A DNA stretch of 64,000 bases from the NCBI GenBank assembly GCA_038184435.1, contig CP116227.1:2571501-2635500 (forward strand). The letters run 5' to 3'. Below the pieces are notes generated by a model, which was not told where the DNA came from, ran no database searches, and worked only from the letters and a program-made list of their open reading frames with translations. The stretch comes from Nocardioides alkalitolerans. GTDB taxonomy: Bacteria; Actinomycetota; Actinomycetes; Propionibacteriales; Nocardioidaceae. Position numbers and translations under genes: made by a program. This document shows positions 53,527 through 61,373 of the stretch, in pieces; within the stretch, counting starts at the first letter, position 1; each line of letters begins with the position of its first letter.

Positions 53527-54390
53527 TCAGCGCTGGGCGAGCTCCGGGCGGAGGTCGAGGTCCTCGTAGATGCGGGCGATCGAGCGCCGCTGGAAGACCT
53601 CGACGAGGGAGTCGGGGTAGCCGACGTAGTCCTCGGTGTCGACGTGGATGTTGTCGGGGAAGCGGATCTCGTCGCAGGCCTGCTCGAGGCTGTGCCCGGC
53701 GCTCTTGGCAGCGGCCACCTCGCCGACGACCTCGCGGCCCCACTGGCGGTACTGCTCCAGCACCGCCCGGTCGGCGACCTCGCCGTGGCCGGGGACGAGC
53801 ACGGTGAAGTCGTAGGCGGCCACCGCGTCGATCGCGTCGAACCAGTTCCAGATGCGCGAGTCCTGGAACGAGGGCAGGCCGGCCTCGCAGACGATGTCGC
53901 CGGTGAACACGACGCCGTCCTCGGGCAGGTAGGCGATCAGGCTGTTGGCCGTGTGGCCGGGCTGGAAGGTGAGCTCGAGGTGGAGCTCACCGAAGTGGAG
54001 GTCGAGCGCGTCGTTGAAAACGACCTCGGGCACGCGCACGGCGTACTCGTCGAGCATCGCCACAGCGTCGGGGTCGATCCGGGCGAAGAGGTCCTTGAGG
54101 TAGTCGTAGGTCGGCGCGTCGTGGAGCAGCCGTTCCCGGGTGCCCCGGTGCGCGACGACCTCGCCGCCCATCCAGAAGTTGCCGATCGTGTGGTCGGGGT
54201 GGTGGTCGGTGTTGACCACGAAGCGCGTGCGGCCGAACCCGTCGACCACCTTCCGCCACGCGATCGCGTCCGTCGGCCGGTGCGGGGTGTCGACCAGGGC
54301 CACGCCGTCGGCGCCCACGATGATCGAGTTGTTCGAGCCCAGGTTGGCGGTCTCGACGTGGACGTGCTTGCTGACCTGCTGCAGGGTCAC
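53527..54390 (-). CDS. MBL-fold metallo-hydrolase
   Basis: A 287-residue metallo-beta-lactamase-fold protein. The metal motif is VNTDHHPDHTIGNF (HxHxDH variant: DHHPDH), with further His in FQPGHTANSLIAY and Asp/His in VFTGDIVCEAG and VLVPGHGEVAD. These residues support a dinuclear centre. Members hydrolyse lactones, thioesters or beta-lactams. Second gene of the operon, with a GTG start overlapping the cupin stop. A lactonase or thioesterase step in the pathway served by this operon is plausible but not shown. Confidence 0.9.
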   Translation of the reverse strand: MTLQQVSKHVHVETANLGSNNSIIVGADGVALVDTPHRPTDAIAWRKVVDGFGRTRFVVNTDHHPDHTIGNFWMGGEVVAHRGTRERLLHDAPTYDYLKDLFARIDPDAVAMLDEYAVRVPEVVFNDALDLHFGELHLELTFQPGHTANSLIAYLPEDGVVFTGDIVCEAGLPSFQDSRIWNWFDAIDAVAAYDFTVLVPGHGEVADRAVLEQYRQWGREVVGEVAAAKSAGHSLEQACDEIRFPDNIHVDTEDYVGYPDSLVEVFQRRSIARIYEDLDLRPELAQR

Positions 54391-54806
54391 TGCTGCTCCT
54401 CACGGGTGGACGGGCGGGCGGTGGCGGTCTCGGGAGTGCTCTCGGGGACCGGCATGGAGGCCCCGCCGAGGAAGCCGACGAGGTTCTCGATGCGGGTCGG
54501 GGCGAAGATCTCGACGAAGGTCGCCTCGCCCTCGATCGACCGGCCGCCGTGCACGACGTCGCGAGGGACGACGAGCACGTCGCCGACCGACAGCTCCATC
54601 TCCTCGCCGCCGACGGTGAAGGCGATCCGGCCGCTCGTCATGACGACGGCCTGCTCCGCGTCGGGGTGCGTGTGCATCGGCAGCACCGTCGGGTGCACCC
54701 AGCGGATCCGGTTGATCCCCATCTCCTTGCCGGTGACGGCGGTACGGAAGTTGCCGGGCAGCACCTCGCGCTCCGGCAGGTCCGACCAGGCAGACACGAA
54801 CGACAT
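54387..54806 (-). CDS. Cupin-domain protein
   Basis: A 139-residue single-domain cupin. Motif 1 is PMHTHPDAEQAVVMTSGRIAF and motif 2 VGDVLVVPRDVVHGG, giving the metal ligands His-His-Glu and His. It is the first gene of the eleven-gene operon, 92 bases from the promoter-operator at 54880-54915. Small cupins of this kind act as isomerases, dioxygenases or binding proteins; the sequence does not decide which. Confidence 0.88.
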   Translation of the reverse strand: MSFVSAWSDLPEREVLPGNFRTAVTGKEMGINRIRWVHPTVLPMHTHPDAEQAVVMTSGRIAFTVGGEEMELSVGDVLVVPRDVVHGGRSIEGEATFVEIFAPTRIENLVGFLGGASMPVPESTPETATARPSTREEQQ

Positions 54807-54879
54807 CGGGGGCTCCTCCTCGGGGTGCCGGGACCGCTGGTGAGCGGGTGACGCAGACCACGTCACGGGCATGCCGACG

Positions 54880-54915
54880 AACCTAGGTTGCCAACTGACA
54901 ACTGTCAACAGTTTG
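54880..54915 (-). promoter_or_regulatory. Promoter/operator of the eleven-gene operon
   Basis: On the minus strand TTGACA (54908-54903), 17 nt, TAGGTT (54885-54880) forms a near-consensus promoter. The -35 lies inside the dyad ACTGTTGACAGT (54912-54901; arms ACTGT/ACAGT), with a second AGTTGTCAGTTGGCAAC-like segment in the spacer. A GntR-FCD repressor sitting here would block RNA polymerase directly. Confidence 0.65.
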
Positions 54916-55059
54916 CTGATCGGGGATGTGTAACGGCTCTGTGAACGGGCCCGAAAGCGTCCTCCACACCCACTCGCACGCGGCGCGGACCGCGAACGGT
55001 CGACTGCCGACCGTCGACCGATGAGCCGCGTGGCGTGCGGGGCGCGACCAAGGGTGGCG

Positions 55060-55119
55060 GAGGTGTACGGCTGGGGCAGGTCCGGCCTCGACCCCGGCCG
55101 CACCCAACGCACCATTCCC
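55060..55119. repeat. Degenerate third copy of the 59-bp intergenic element
   Basis: Starts GAGGTGTACGGCTGGGGCAG and contains GCACCCAACGCACCATT near its end, matching both ends of the elements at 2970 and 33763 with one inserted base. It lies in the 54916-55205 gap, which has no convincing gene; only this element and the 33-bp hairpin repeat are recognised there. Confidence 0.4.
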
Positions 55120-55154
55120 CATCCAGCGGCGGGTCCGGATCACCCAGCGCCCCA

Positions 55155-55187
55155 GGTACGGCGCGGGGCTCGCCAGCGGCGTACCGC
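55155..55187. repeat. 33-bp GTAC hairpin repeat, identical to 33669-33701
   Basis: An exact 33-base copy of the hairpin part of composite element A, beginning GGTACGGCGCGGGG and ending GGCGTACCGC, with inverted ends. It lies 18 bases upstream of the GTG start at 55206, so it may affect expression of that gene. Confidence 0.9.
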
Positions 55188-55205
55188 TCCCCTAGCGTGC
55201 GAGGG

Positions 55206-56081
55206 GTGAGCATCGACCTCCCCGCCGCCGTGACGTTCATCGAGGCCAACGCCCGCCTGCTGGACCGGCGCCGCGCGGAGCTGCTGCTGGGCACCGGTAC
55301 GAAGGAGCGGGTGGTGGCGGCGCTACGGCCCTACGCCAATGCCGACGGGGGATTCGGCAGCGCGCTGGAGCCCGACGTGCGCGGACCGCACAGCGAGCCG
55401 ACCGCCGCCCTGGCCGCGCTCGAGGTGCTCGCGGAGGTCGGGATGCTCGATGCGCCGGCCACGGCCGACCTCGTGCGCGACGTCGCGGCGTGGGTCGCGG
55501 GGGTCGCGGAGGCGGGCGGCGGGGTTCCCTTCGTGGTGGCGGCGACGGCGCGGCACCCGCACGGCCCCTGGATGCAGCCGACGCCCGGTGGCTCGCACCT
55601 CACGTTCGGGCTCGCCGGCGCCCTCCACGGCCGCGACCTGCCGTGGGTCGGCGTGGGGACGGCCTGGTGCTGGTCACGGCTGGAGGCGGAGGAGCCGCTC
55701 GACGCCTACAGCGTGAAGTTCGCCCTCGACCTCCTCGACGCCGTGCCCGACGACCACCCCGACGCGGCGCGCGCGGACGCCGCGGTCGAGCGTCTGCGCC
55801 CGCTCGTCGGCGCGGACGGGACGATCCCGGTCCCGGGCGGCACCGACGGTGAGCGGCTGCACCTGCTCGACGTGGCGCCCCGCCCGCGGGGCCGCAGCCG
55901 CAGCCTGTTCACGCCGGAGCAGGTGGCCGCCGACCTCGACCGCCTCGAGGCGGGCCAGCAGGACGACGGCGGCTGGACCTTCGACTGGCTCGCCTGGTCG
56001 CCGGGGCAGAGCGCCGAGTGGCGCGGCCTCGTGACCCTGCGGGCGCTGCACGTGCTCGCGGCGCACGGGCGGCTGGGCTGA
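55206..56081 (+). CDS. Conserved hypothetical protein with prenyltransferase/squalene-oxidase-like repeats
   Basis: A 291-residue helical protein of unknown function. Two segments resemble the QW-type repeats of alpha/alpha-barrel proteins: ANADGGFGSALEPDVRGP (about residue 42) and QQDDGGWTFDWLAWSPGQSAEWRGLVTLRAL (near the end). No catalytic DxDD or zinc residues of true terpene cyclases or prenyltransferases are seen. GTG 55206 is preceded by GCGAGGG. No operon partner is evident. Confidence 0.7.
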   Translation: MSIDLPAAVTFIEANARLLDRRRAELLLGTGTKERVVAALRPYANADGGFGSALEPDVRGPHSEPTAALAALEVLAEVGMLDAPATADLVRDVAAWVAGVAEAGGGVPFVVAATARHPHGPWMQPTPGGSHLTFGLAGALHGRDLPWVGVGTAWCWSRLEAEEPLDAYSVKFALDLLDAVPDDHPDAARADAAVERLRPLVGADGTIPVPGGTDGERLHLLDVAPRPRGRSRSLFTPEQVAADLDRLEAGQQDDGGWTFDWLAWSPGQSAEWRGLVTLRALHVLAAHGRLG

Positions 56082-56227
56082 CCGCCTGCCGCGAACGACT
56101 CACCCCCACGGGTGAGTGTCACCCGCTCGCGTGGCGCCGTCCGCTGCTCGCACCCTAGGGTCGAGCGGACTGATCGCCGGCCCGGACCTCCCGGGGCGCC
56201 AGGTGCGCTCGGGGAAGGAGCAACGCC

Positions 56228-58507
56228 GTGGACCCCGTGCCCCAGCCGGTGGTGCGTCCCCACGGCGTGGCCCACACCCCGGCCTACCCCGAGGCCGACC
56301 TCACCAACTGCGACCGCGAGCCGATCCACGTGCCCGGCGCCATCCAGCCGCACGGCATCCTGCTCGCCCTCGACGAGCACCTCGGCTCGGTCGTGATCGC
56401 GTCGGCCAACGCGGGCGAGCTCCTCGGCGTGCCCGCCGACGCGGTCGTCGGCGCCACCCCCGCCGACCTCCTCGGCTCCGACGCCACGGCCACCATCGCT
56501 GCGCGCGTGGCCGCCGGCCTGCCCACCGAGCCGCTGGTGCTGGTGCTGCCGGAGGGCCCCGGCGCCCTCCGCGGCACGGAGCTCGACGTCCACGTCGTGC
56601 GCAGCGGGGACCGCGTCGTGGTCGAGCTCGAGCCGGTCGTCGGCACGGGCAGCCTGTCGTTGTCCTACGGCTCGGCCCGCGGCGCCATGGCCCGCCTGAG
56701 CGGCACGGAGTCGATCGCCGACCTCGCCGACCACCTCGCCCGCGAGGTGCGGGAGCTGCTCGGCTTCGACCGCGTGATGGTCTACCGCTTCGACCCGCAG
56801 TGGAACGGCGAGGTGATCGCCGAGCAGCGGCGCCCCGACCTCAACCCGTTCCTGGGGCTGCACTACCCCGCGACCGACATCCCCGCCCAGGCGCGGCGGC
56901 TCTACACGGTCAACTGGACGCGGCTGATCGCCGACATCGGCTACACCCCCGTGCCGCTCGACCCCATCTTCGACCCGGCCACCGACGCGCCCCTCGACCT
57001 GTCGTTCTCGCGGCTGCGCAGCGTCTCGCCGATCCACGTCGAGTACCTCGGCAACATGGGCGTCAGCGCCTCCATGTCGATCTCGCTCGTCGTCGACGAC
57101 CAGCTGTGGGGCCTCATCGCCTGCCACCACTACTCCGGTCCGCACCGACCGGCGCAGGACGCCCGCGGCGCCGCCGAGTTCCTCGCCCAGGTCGCCTCGC
57201 AGCTCGTCGGCGAGCGGGAGCGCGCCGAGGGCCGGGAGGCCGCCCTGCGCGCCCGCACGATGCTCGCCGGCATGGTCACCCGCATCACCACCAGCCCCGA
57301 GAACCCCCTCGAGACGCTCATCGCCGACCCCGAGCTGCTGACGCTCATGGGGGCGACCGGCGCGGCGCTCGCCCACGACGACCTCCTCGCCACGGCGGGC
57401 GACGTCCCCGGCGAGGACGAGCTCCGGGCCATCGCGCGGGTGCTGGCCGACAAGGAGAGCTACGCGACGTACACCGACGACGTGTCGGCGCTCGAGCCAC
57501 GGCTCGGCGACCTCCCCGACGTGGCCCGGTACGCCGCGGGAGCGCTCCGCATCGGCGCCGAGCCCGACCGGTGGATCCTCTGGCTGCGGCCCGAGCAGGA
57601 GCAGACCGTCGACTGGGGCGGCGACCCGCGCAACAAGCAGGTGGCCGCGGCCGAGGGGCCCGAGGTACGGCTCAGCCCGCGGCGCTCCTTCGAGAAGTGG
57701 CGCCAGGTGGTGCGCGGTCGGTCGCTGCCGTGGGAGCCGTGGCAGGTCGAGGCGGCCGACGCGCTCGGCGTGCACGTCACGGGCCTCCTGCTCTCCCGCG
57801 CCCGCGAGCACGTGCAGGTCGCCGAGTCGGTCCAGCAGAGCGTCGTGCTCGGCGAGGTGCCGCAGTTCGACGGCCTGGAGGTCGCGGCGCGCTACCTGCC
57901 CGCGTCCACCGTGCAGATGGGCGGCGACTGGTGGGACGCGTTCGAGATCGCGCCCGGCCGGGTCGTCATCGTGCTGGGCGACGTCGCCGGCCACGGGGTG
58001 GAGTCCGCCTCGGCGATGATCCAGCTGCGCACGGCGCTGCGGGCCTACATGTACGCGGGCTCGACCGTCGCCCAGACGCTCGACCAGCTCGACCACCTCA
58101 TGCTCAACCTGCTGCGCGACCACGTCGCGACGGCGGTGGCCGCCGAGGTCGACCTGGCCACCGGCCGGGTCGACCTCGCCGCCGCCGGCCACCTCCCGCC
58201 CCTGCTGGCCGCACCCGGCGGCACCGCGGACCTCACGATGACGGCCCGGCCGCTCCTCGGCTTCGGGGCCTCGGAGGCGCCGGTCACGACCTTCACGCTC
58301 GCGCCCGGCGAGACGCTCATGCTCTACAGCGACGGTCTCGTCGAGCGCCGGGGCGTCGACATGGGCGAGCGCACGGCGGTGGTGCGCTCGCTCGCGACGT
58401 ACGACCCCGCCGTGGCCCTCGACGACTGGATCGACCGGGTGCTGACGATCCGCGACGGCACCGAGGACGACGACACGACGGTGCTGGCGGTGCGGCGCCC
58501 CCTGTGA
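56228..58507 (+). CDS. Bacteriophytochrome fused to a PP2C/SpoIIE-type phosphatase
   Basis: A 759-residue red/far-red photoreceptor with an unusual output. Residues about 20-125 form the PAS domain with the biliverdin-attachment Cys28 (LTNCDREPIHVPGAIQPHG). The GAF domain (about 150-320) has PATDIPAQARRLY in place of PASDIP and the chromophore His in ACHHYSG. The PHY domain (about 325-530) keeps the tongue motif PRRSFEKW. Instead of a histidine kinase, residues about 535-759 form a PPM/SpoIIE phosphatase: MGGDWWDAF, VLGDVAGHGVESA, LYSDGLVERRG and EDDDTTVLAVR metal Asp residues are all present. GTG 56228 has GGAAGGAG upstream. It probably dephosphorylates a STAS protein in a light-dependent way. 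Confidence 0.93.
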   Translation: MDPVPQPVVRPHGVAHTPAYPEADLTNCDREPIHVPGAIQPHGILLALDEHLGSVVIASANAGELLGVPADAVVGATPADLLGSDATATIAARVAAGLPTEPLVLVLPEGPGALRGTELDVHVVRSGDRVVVELEPVVGTGSLSLSYGSARGAMARLSGTESIADLADHLAREVRELLGFDRVMVYRFDPQWNGEVIAEQRRPDLNPFLGLHYPATDIPAQARRLYTVNWTRLIADIGYTPVPLDPIFDPATDAPLDLSFSRLRSVSPIHVEYLGNMGVSASMSISLVVDDQLWGLIACHHYSGPHRPAQDARGAAEFLAQVASQLVGERERAEGREAALRARTMLAGMVTRITTSPENPLETLIADPELLTLMGATGAALAHDDLLATAGDVPGEDELRAIARVLADKESYATYTDDVSALEPRLGDLPDVARYAAGALRIGAEPDRWILWLRPEQEQTVDWGGDPRNKQVAAAEGPEVRLSPRRSFEKWRQVVRGRSLPWEPWQVEAADALGVHVTGLLLSRAREHVQVAESVQQSVVLGEVPQFDGLEVAARYLPASTVQMGGDWWDAFEIAPGRVVIVLGDVAGHGVESASAMIQLRTALRAYMYAGSTVAQTLDQLDHLMLNLLRDHVATAVAAEVDLATGRVDLAAAGHLPPLLAAPGGTADLTMTARPLLGFGASEAPVTTFTLAPGETLMLYSDGLVERRGVDMGERTAVVRSLATYDPAVALDDWIDRVLTIRDGTEDDDTTVLAVRRPL

Positions 58508-58519
58508 CCCCCGCGCGGG

Positions 58520-58834
58520 TCAGTGGACGAGCTTGAGGCCCACGACGCCGGCGACGATCATCACGAGGAAGAGCACCTTCGCGACCGACACCGGCTCGCC
58601 GCCGGTCGCCATCGCCCAGGCGACGGTGAGGACGGCGCCGATGCCGACCCAGACCGCGTAGGCCGTGCCCACCGGCAGGTCGCGCATCGCGAGGGCGAGG
58701 CCCGCCATGCTCGCGACGAGCGCGACGCCGAAGACGGCGGTGGGCACGGGCTTGCTGAAGCCCTCCGAGCGACCGAGAGCGGTGGCCCACACCGCTTCGA
58801 GCAGACCGGACAGCACGAGGACGAACCAGGACAC
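58520..58834 (-). CDS. gdx: SMR-family guanidinium exporter (Gdx type)
   Basis: A 104-residue four-helix small multidrug resistance protein: WFVLVLSGLLEAVWATALGRSEGF with the essential Glu in helix 1, KPVPTAVFGVALVASMAGLALAM, VGTAYAVWVGIGAVLTVAWAM and VLFLVMIVAGVVGLKLVH. The LPVGTAYAVWVGIGAV loop is the family signature. SMR proteins of the SugE/Gdx branch exchange guanidinium for protons. GTG 58834 has GGAGG five bases upstream. The guanidine-III riboswitch in its leader (58847-58888) strongly supports guanidinium as substrate rather than quaternary drugs. Confidence 0.93.
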   Translation of the reverse strand: MSWFVLVLSGLLEAVWATALGRSEGFSKPVPTAVFGVALVASMAGLALAMRDLPVGTAYAVWVGIGAVLTVAWAMATGGEPVSVAKVLFLVMIVAGVVGLKLVH

Positions 58835-58846
58835 GACAGCCTCCAC

Positions 58847-58888
58847 GGGCCGTCTTGTCGCTGACCGGGTACGGCACCCCTCGTCCGG
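58847..58888 (-). promoter_or_regulatory. Guanidine-III riboswitch
   Basis: The minus strand reads CCGGACGAGG, then a GCCGTACCCGGTCAG core, then GACAAGACGGC. This matches the Thermobifida fusca guanidine-III aptamer (as I recall its sequence) over nearly its full length, with a one-base insertion before GACAAGACGG. The CCGG-ACGAGG/ACCCGG helix and the GCCGT/ACGGC pseudoknot pairing are conserved. The ribosome binding site GGAGG of the exporter lies 2 bases past the aptamer end, which suggests translational control by guanidine. Confidence 0.92.
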
Positions 58889-58950
58889 AGCCTCCTGGCG
58901 AGGCCTGCCGCCGAGGGTGGCACACGGGTGCACCCCGGGCAAGCCGCGGC

Positions 58951-60603
58951 TCAGGACACGACGCGCAGCACGACGAGGGCGACGTCGTCCTCCTCCTCGG
59001 AGGGCACGACGAGCGTCGAGAGCAGGTGGTCGCTGAGCGCCTCGGCGTCGAGGTGCGCCCCCGCGGCCAGCGCCGTGCAGAGCTCCTTGATGCTCACGTC
59101 GAGCGGGATGCCGCGCCGCTCGATGAGGCCGTCCGTGTAGAGCACGACCGTCGAGCCCACCGGGAGGTGGACGGCGAGGTCGGTGCGCACGGTGGTCGGG
59201 TCGATGCCGAGGATCGTCTCGCCGCCGGCGTCGAGCACCTGCGTGGTGCCGTCGGGGCGGAGCAGCACGGCGGGCGGGTGGCCGGCGCGCGACCACACGA
59301 ACCGCCAGCGGTCGCGCTGCGCGTCGGGGTCGAGCTGCTCCAGGAGCTCGAGCGGCTCGACCCGCGCCACGATGGCCGTCGCGATCGAGCGCACCTCGAG
59401 CAGCTCGAGCGCACGGTCCAACGCCTCGAGCACCCGCGCGGGGCCGTCGACCGTCGCCACGGCGATCCCGCGGGTCAGGTTGCGCGCCTGGGCCATGGTG
59501 CCGGCGGCGGCGAGGTCGTGCCCGGCGACGTCGCCGATGGCGAGCACGAGGGCGCCGTCGTGCTGAAGGAACGCGTCGTACCAGTCCCCGCCGATCTGGG
59601 CGACGTGCGCCGCGGGGACGTACCGCACCGCCACCGCCAGCCGCTCGTGCTCCGGCGGCGGCGTCAGCAGCGCGCGCTGCAGCGCGATGGAGACGTTGCG
59701 CTCCGCCTCCGCCTGCCGGCGCTCCGACGCGAGCAGCTCGATGCGGGTGAGGGCCTGCGTGAGGGCGTTCGCGATGCCGCGGAGGAAGTGCCGGTAGTGG
59801 TAGTCGAACGGCAGCCGGCCGCTCTGGCGGGCCACGAGCACGGGGACCTCCTCCCCCGGGGCCGGCCGGCCGAGCTGCAGCCAGACGACGCGGCCGGCGG
59901 CGGTCTCCTCGACGTACGCCGCGGTCGGCACCAGCAGCGTGGACGGCGCCACCGGCAGGCCCGCGTCCGTCCCGGCGGTCGCGTCCAGCGGCTCGCCCGG
60001 CAGCCGCAGGTCGATCGCCGCGAACTCCTCGGTGATGCCGCGCAGCAGGGCCAGCGACCGCGAGCGCAGGTCCTGCGCGGTCGTCGCACCGGCGAGCACG
60101 TCGGCGAGCCCGGTGAGCGTGATCGCGCGTCGCTGGGCGAGCACCATCGACGAGATCTCCACGGCGATGTCGAGCACGCCCTCGATGCGGCCGCCCGTGC
60201 CCTGGACGGGCGAGTAGGAGTACGTGAACCAGCAGTCCTCGAGGAAGCCGCGACGGTGCAGCGGCAGGAGGGTCTGGTCCACGCGGAACGACCCGCCACC
60301 GTCGAGCACCCCCTGCATGAGCGGCCCGATCTCGTCCCACGCCTCCGGGAACACCGACTCCGCCGTGCGACCGAGCGCGGTCGGGTGCTTGTCACCGATG
60401 AGCTCGACGTAGGCCTCGTTGTAGAGCAGCACGAACTGCTCGCCCCACAGCAGCACGGCGGGGAACCGGGAGTTCACGATGGTGCGCAGGGCACCGCGGA
60501 GCGTGCCGGTCCACTGCTCGGGCGCGCCGAGCGGGGTCGACGCCCAGTCCACGGCGTCGTAGCGCGCATGCAGGTCGGGGCCTGCCCCCTCCCAGAGCGT
60601 CAC
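58951..60603 (-). CDS. PAS/GAF-domain PP2C (SpoIIE/RsbU-like) serine phosphatase
   Basis: A 550-residue cytoplasmic phosphatase. Residues about 15-150 resemble a PAS domain (VNSRFPAVLLWGEQFVLLYNEAYVELIG, LEDCWFTYSYSPVQGTGG). A GAF-like region follows (about 160-300). A short helical linker (ALTRIELLASERRQAEAERN) leads to the PP2C/SpoIIE domain (about 325-550) with IGGDWYDAF, LAIGDVAGHDLAAA, LYTDGLIERRG and EDDVALVVLR. Probable target: phosphorylated STAS antagonist proteins. The start is GTG 60603 with weak purines upstream. It is separated from the phytochrome phosphatase only by the exporter gene. Confidence 0.9.
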   Translation of the reverse strand: MTLWEGAGPDLHARYDAVDWASTPLGAPEQWTGTLRGALRTIVNSRFPAVLLWGEQFVLLYNEAYVELIGDKHPTALGRTAESVFPEAWDEIGPLMQGVLDGGGSFRVDQTLLPLHRRGFLEDCWFTYSYSPVQGTGGRIEGVLDIAVEISSMVLAQRRAITLTGLADVLAGATTAQDLRSRSLALLRGITEEFAAIDLRLPGEPLDATAGTDAGLPVAPSTLLVPTAAYVEETAAGRVVWLQLGRPAPGEEVPVLVARQSGRLPFDYHYRHFLRGIANALTQALTRIELLASERRQAEAERNVSIALQRALLTPPPEHERLAVAVRYVPAAHVAQIGGDWYDAFLQHDGALVLAIGDVAGHDLAAAGTMAQARNLTRGIAVATVDGPARVLEALDRALELLEVRSIATAIVARVEPLELLEQLDPDAQRDRWRFVWSRAGHPPAVLLRPDGTTQVLDAGGETILGIDPTTVRTDLAVHLPVGSTVVLYTDGLIERRGIPLDVSIKELCTALAAGAHLDAEALSDHLLSTLVVPSEEEDDVALVVLRVVS

Positions 60604-60655
60604 CTCAGCAACCTACCGAGTGCCCCCCGAGGACCCTGCGCCGACCGGTCCTCGC

Positions 60656-61366
60656 TCACCCCTTCGAGCGAGACCAGTACGCCGCGAGCCCGGCCACCAC
60701 GAGGGTGAGGACCGCCGACAGCGCGAGCCCTGCCGCGAGGTCCACCCGCAGCAGCAGGGCCCCCACGGCGGCACCCGCCGCGATGAGGAGGATGGCCAGC
60801 AGGCGCCGGATCCACGGCTGGCCCGTGCGCGCCCCCAGCCAGGAGTCGGCCGCGAGACCCGTGATGGTCGAGGTGACGACGACGGTCGTCACGTCCTTGA
60901 CCGCAACGTGCCGTGCGAGCGCCGCCTGCAGGCCCATCGCGACGGCGACGACCGCGGCGACCCCGACCGTCGGGGCGCCGCCCTCGCCGACCTGCGGCTC
61001 GACCGCGGCGTAGCCGGCGGTGACGGCCAGCAGGGCCGCCACGCCGAGCATCAGCACGGAGACCCGGCGCCCCCAGCCGGCGTCGTGGCCGCGCACGCAG
61101 CGTCCGCCCACCGCCGCCCCGGCCATGAACGCCGCGAGCGCGCAGACCGGGCCCACCACGGGGAGGTCGTCCGCGCCCGCCGCGCCCATGCCGAGGATGA
61201 CGACGTTGCCGGTCATGTTGCCGGTGAAGACCTTGTCGAGGCCGAGGTAGCCGACCGCGTCGGCCACCCCGGTCGAGAACGTGAGCACGAGGAGCAGCGC
61301 GAGGCTGCGGGGGTGCTCGAGGAGCGAGTCGGTCCGGGGCGGAGCAGCAGCAGCGGGCGCGGTCAC
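60656..61366 (-). CDS. DUF1275 (YoaK-type) membrane protein
   Basis: A 236-residue integral membrane protein with six or seven hydrophobic segments. The family motif FSTGVADAVGYLGLDKVFTGNMTGNVVILGMG is at about residues 30-60. VKDVTTVVVTSTITGLAADSWLG lies in the second half. Function of DUF1275 is unknown; small-molecule transport has been suggested. GTG 61366 begins 7 bases after the gamma-glutamyltransferase stop on the same strand, so the two are probably cotranscribed. Confidence 0.88.
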   Translation of the reverse strand: MTAPAAAAPPRTDSLLEHPRSLALLLVLTFSTGVADAVGYLGLDKVFTGNMTGNVVILGMGAAGADDLPVVGPVCALAAFMAGAAVGGRCVRGHDAGWGRRVSVLMLGVAALLAVTAGYAAVEPQVGEGGAPTVGVAAVVAVAMGLQAALARHVAVKDVTTVVVTSTITGLAADSWLGARTGQPWIRRLLAILLIAAGAAVGALLLRVDLAAGLALSAVLTLVVAGLAAYWSRSKG

Positions 61367-61373
61367 GCGGCCA

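Noticed and set aside
53527..54390. Acquired metallo-beta-lactamase resistance gene
   Set aside because: The DHHPDH motif shows only the fold. There is no mobile context, and the gene is inside a catabolic operon coupled to a cupin gene.
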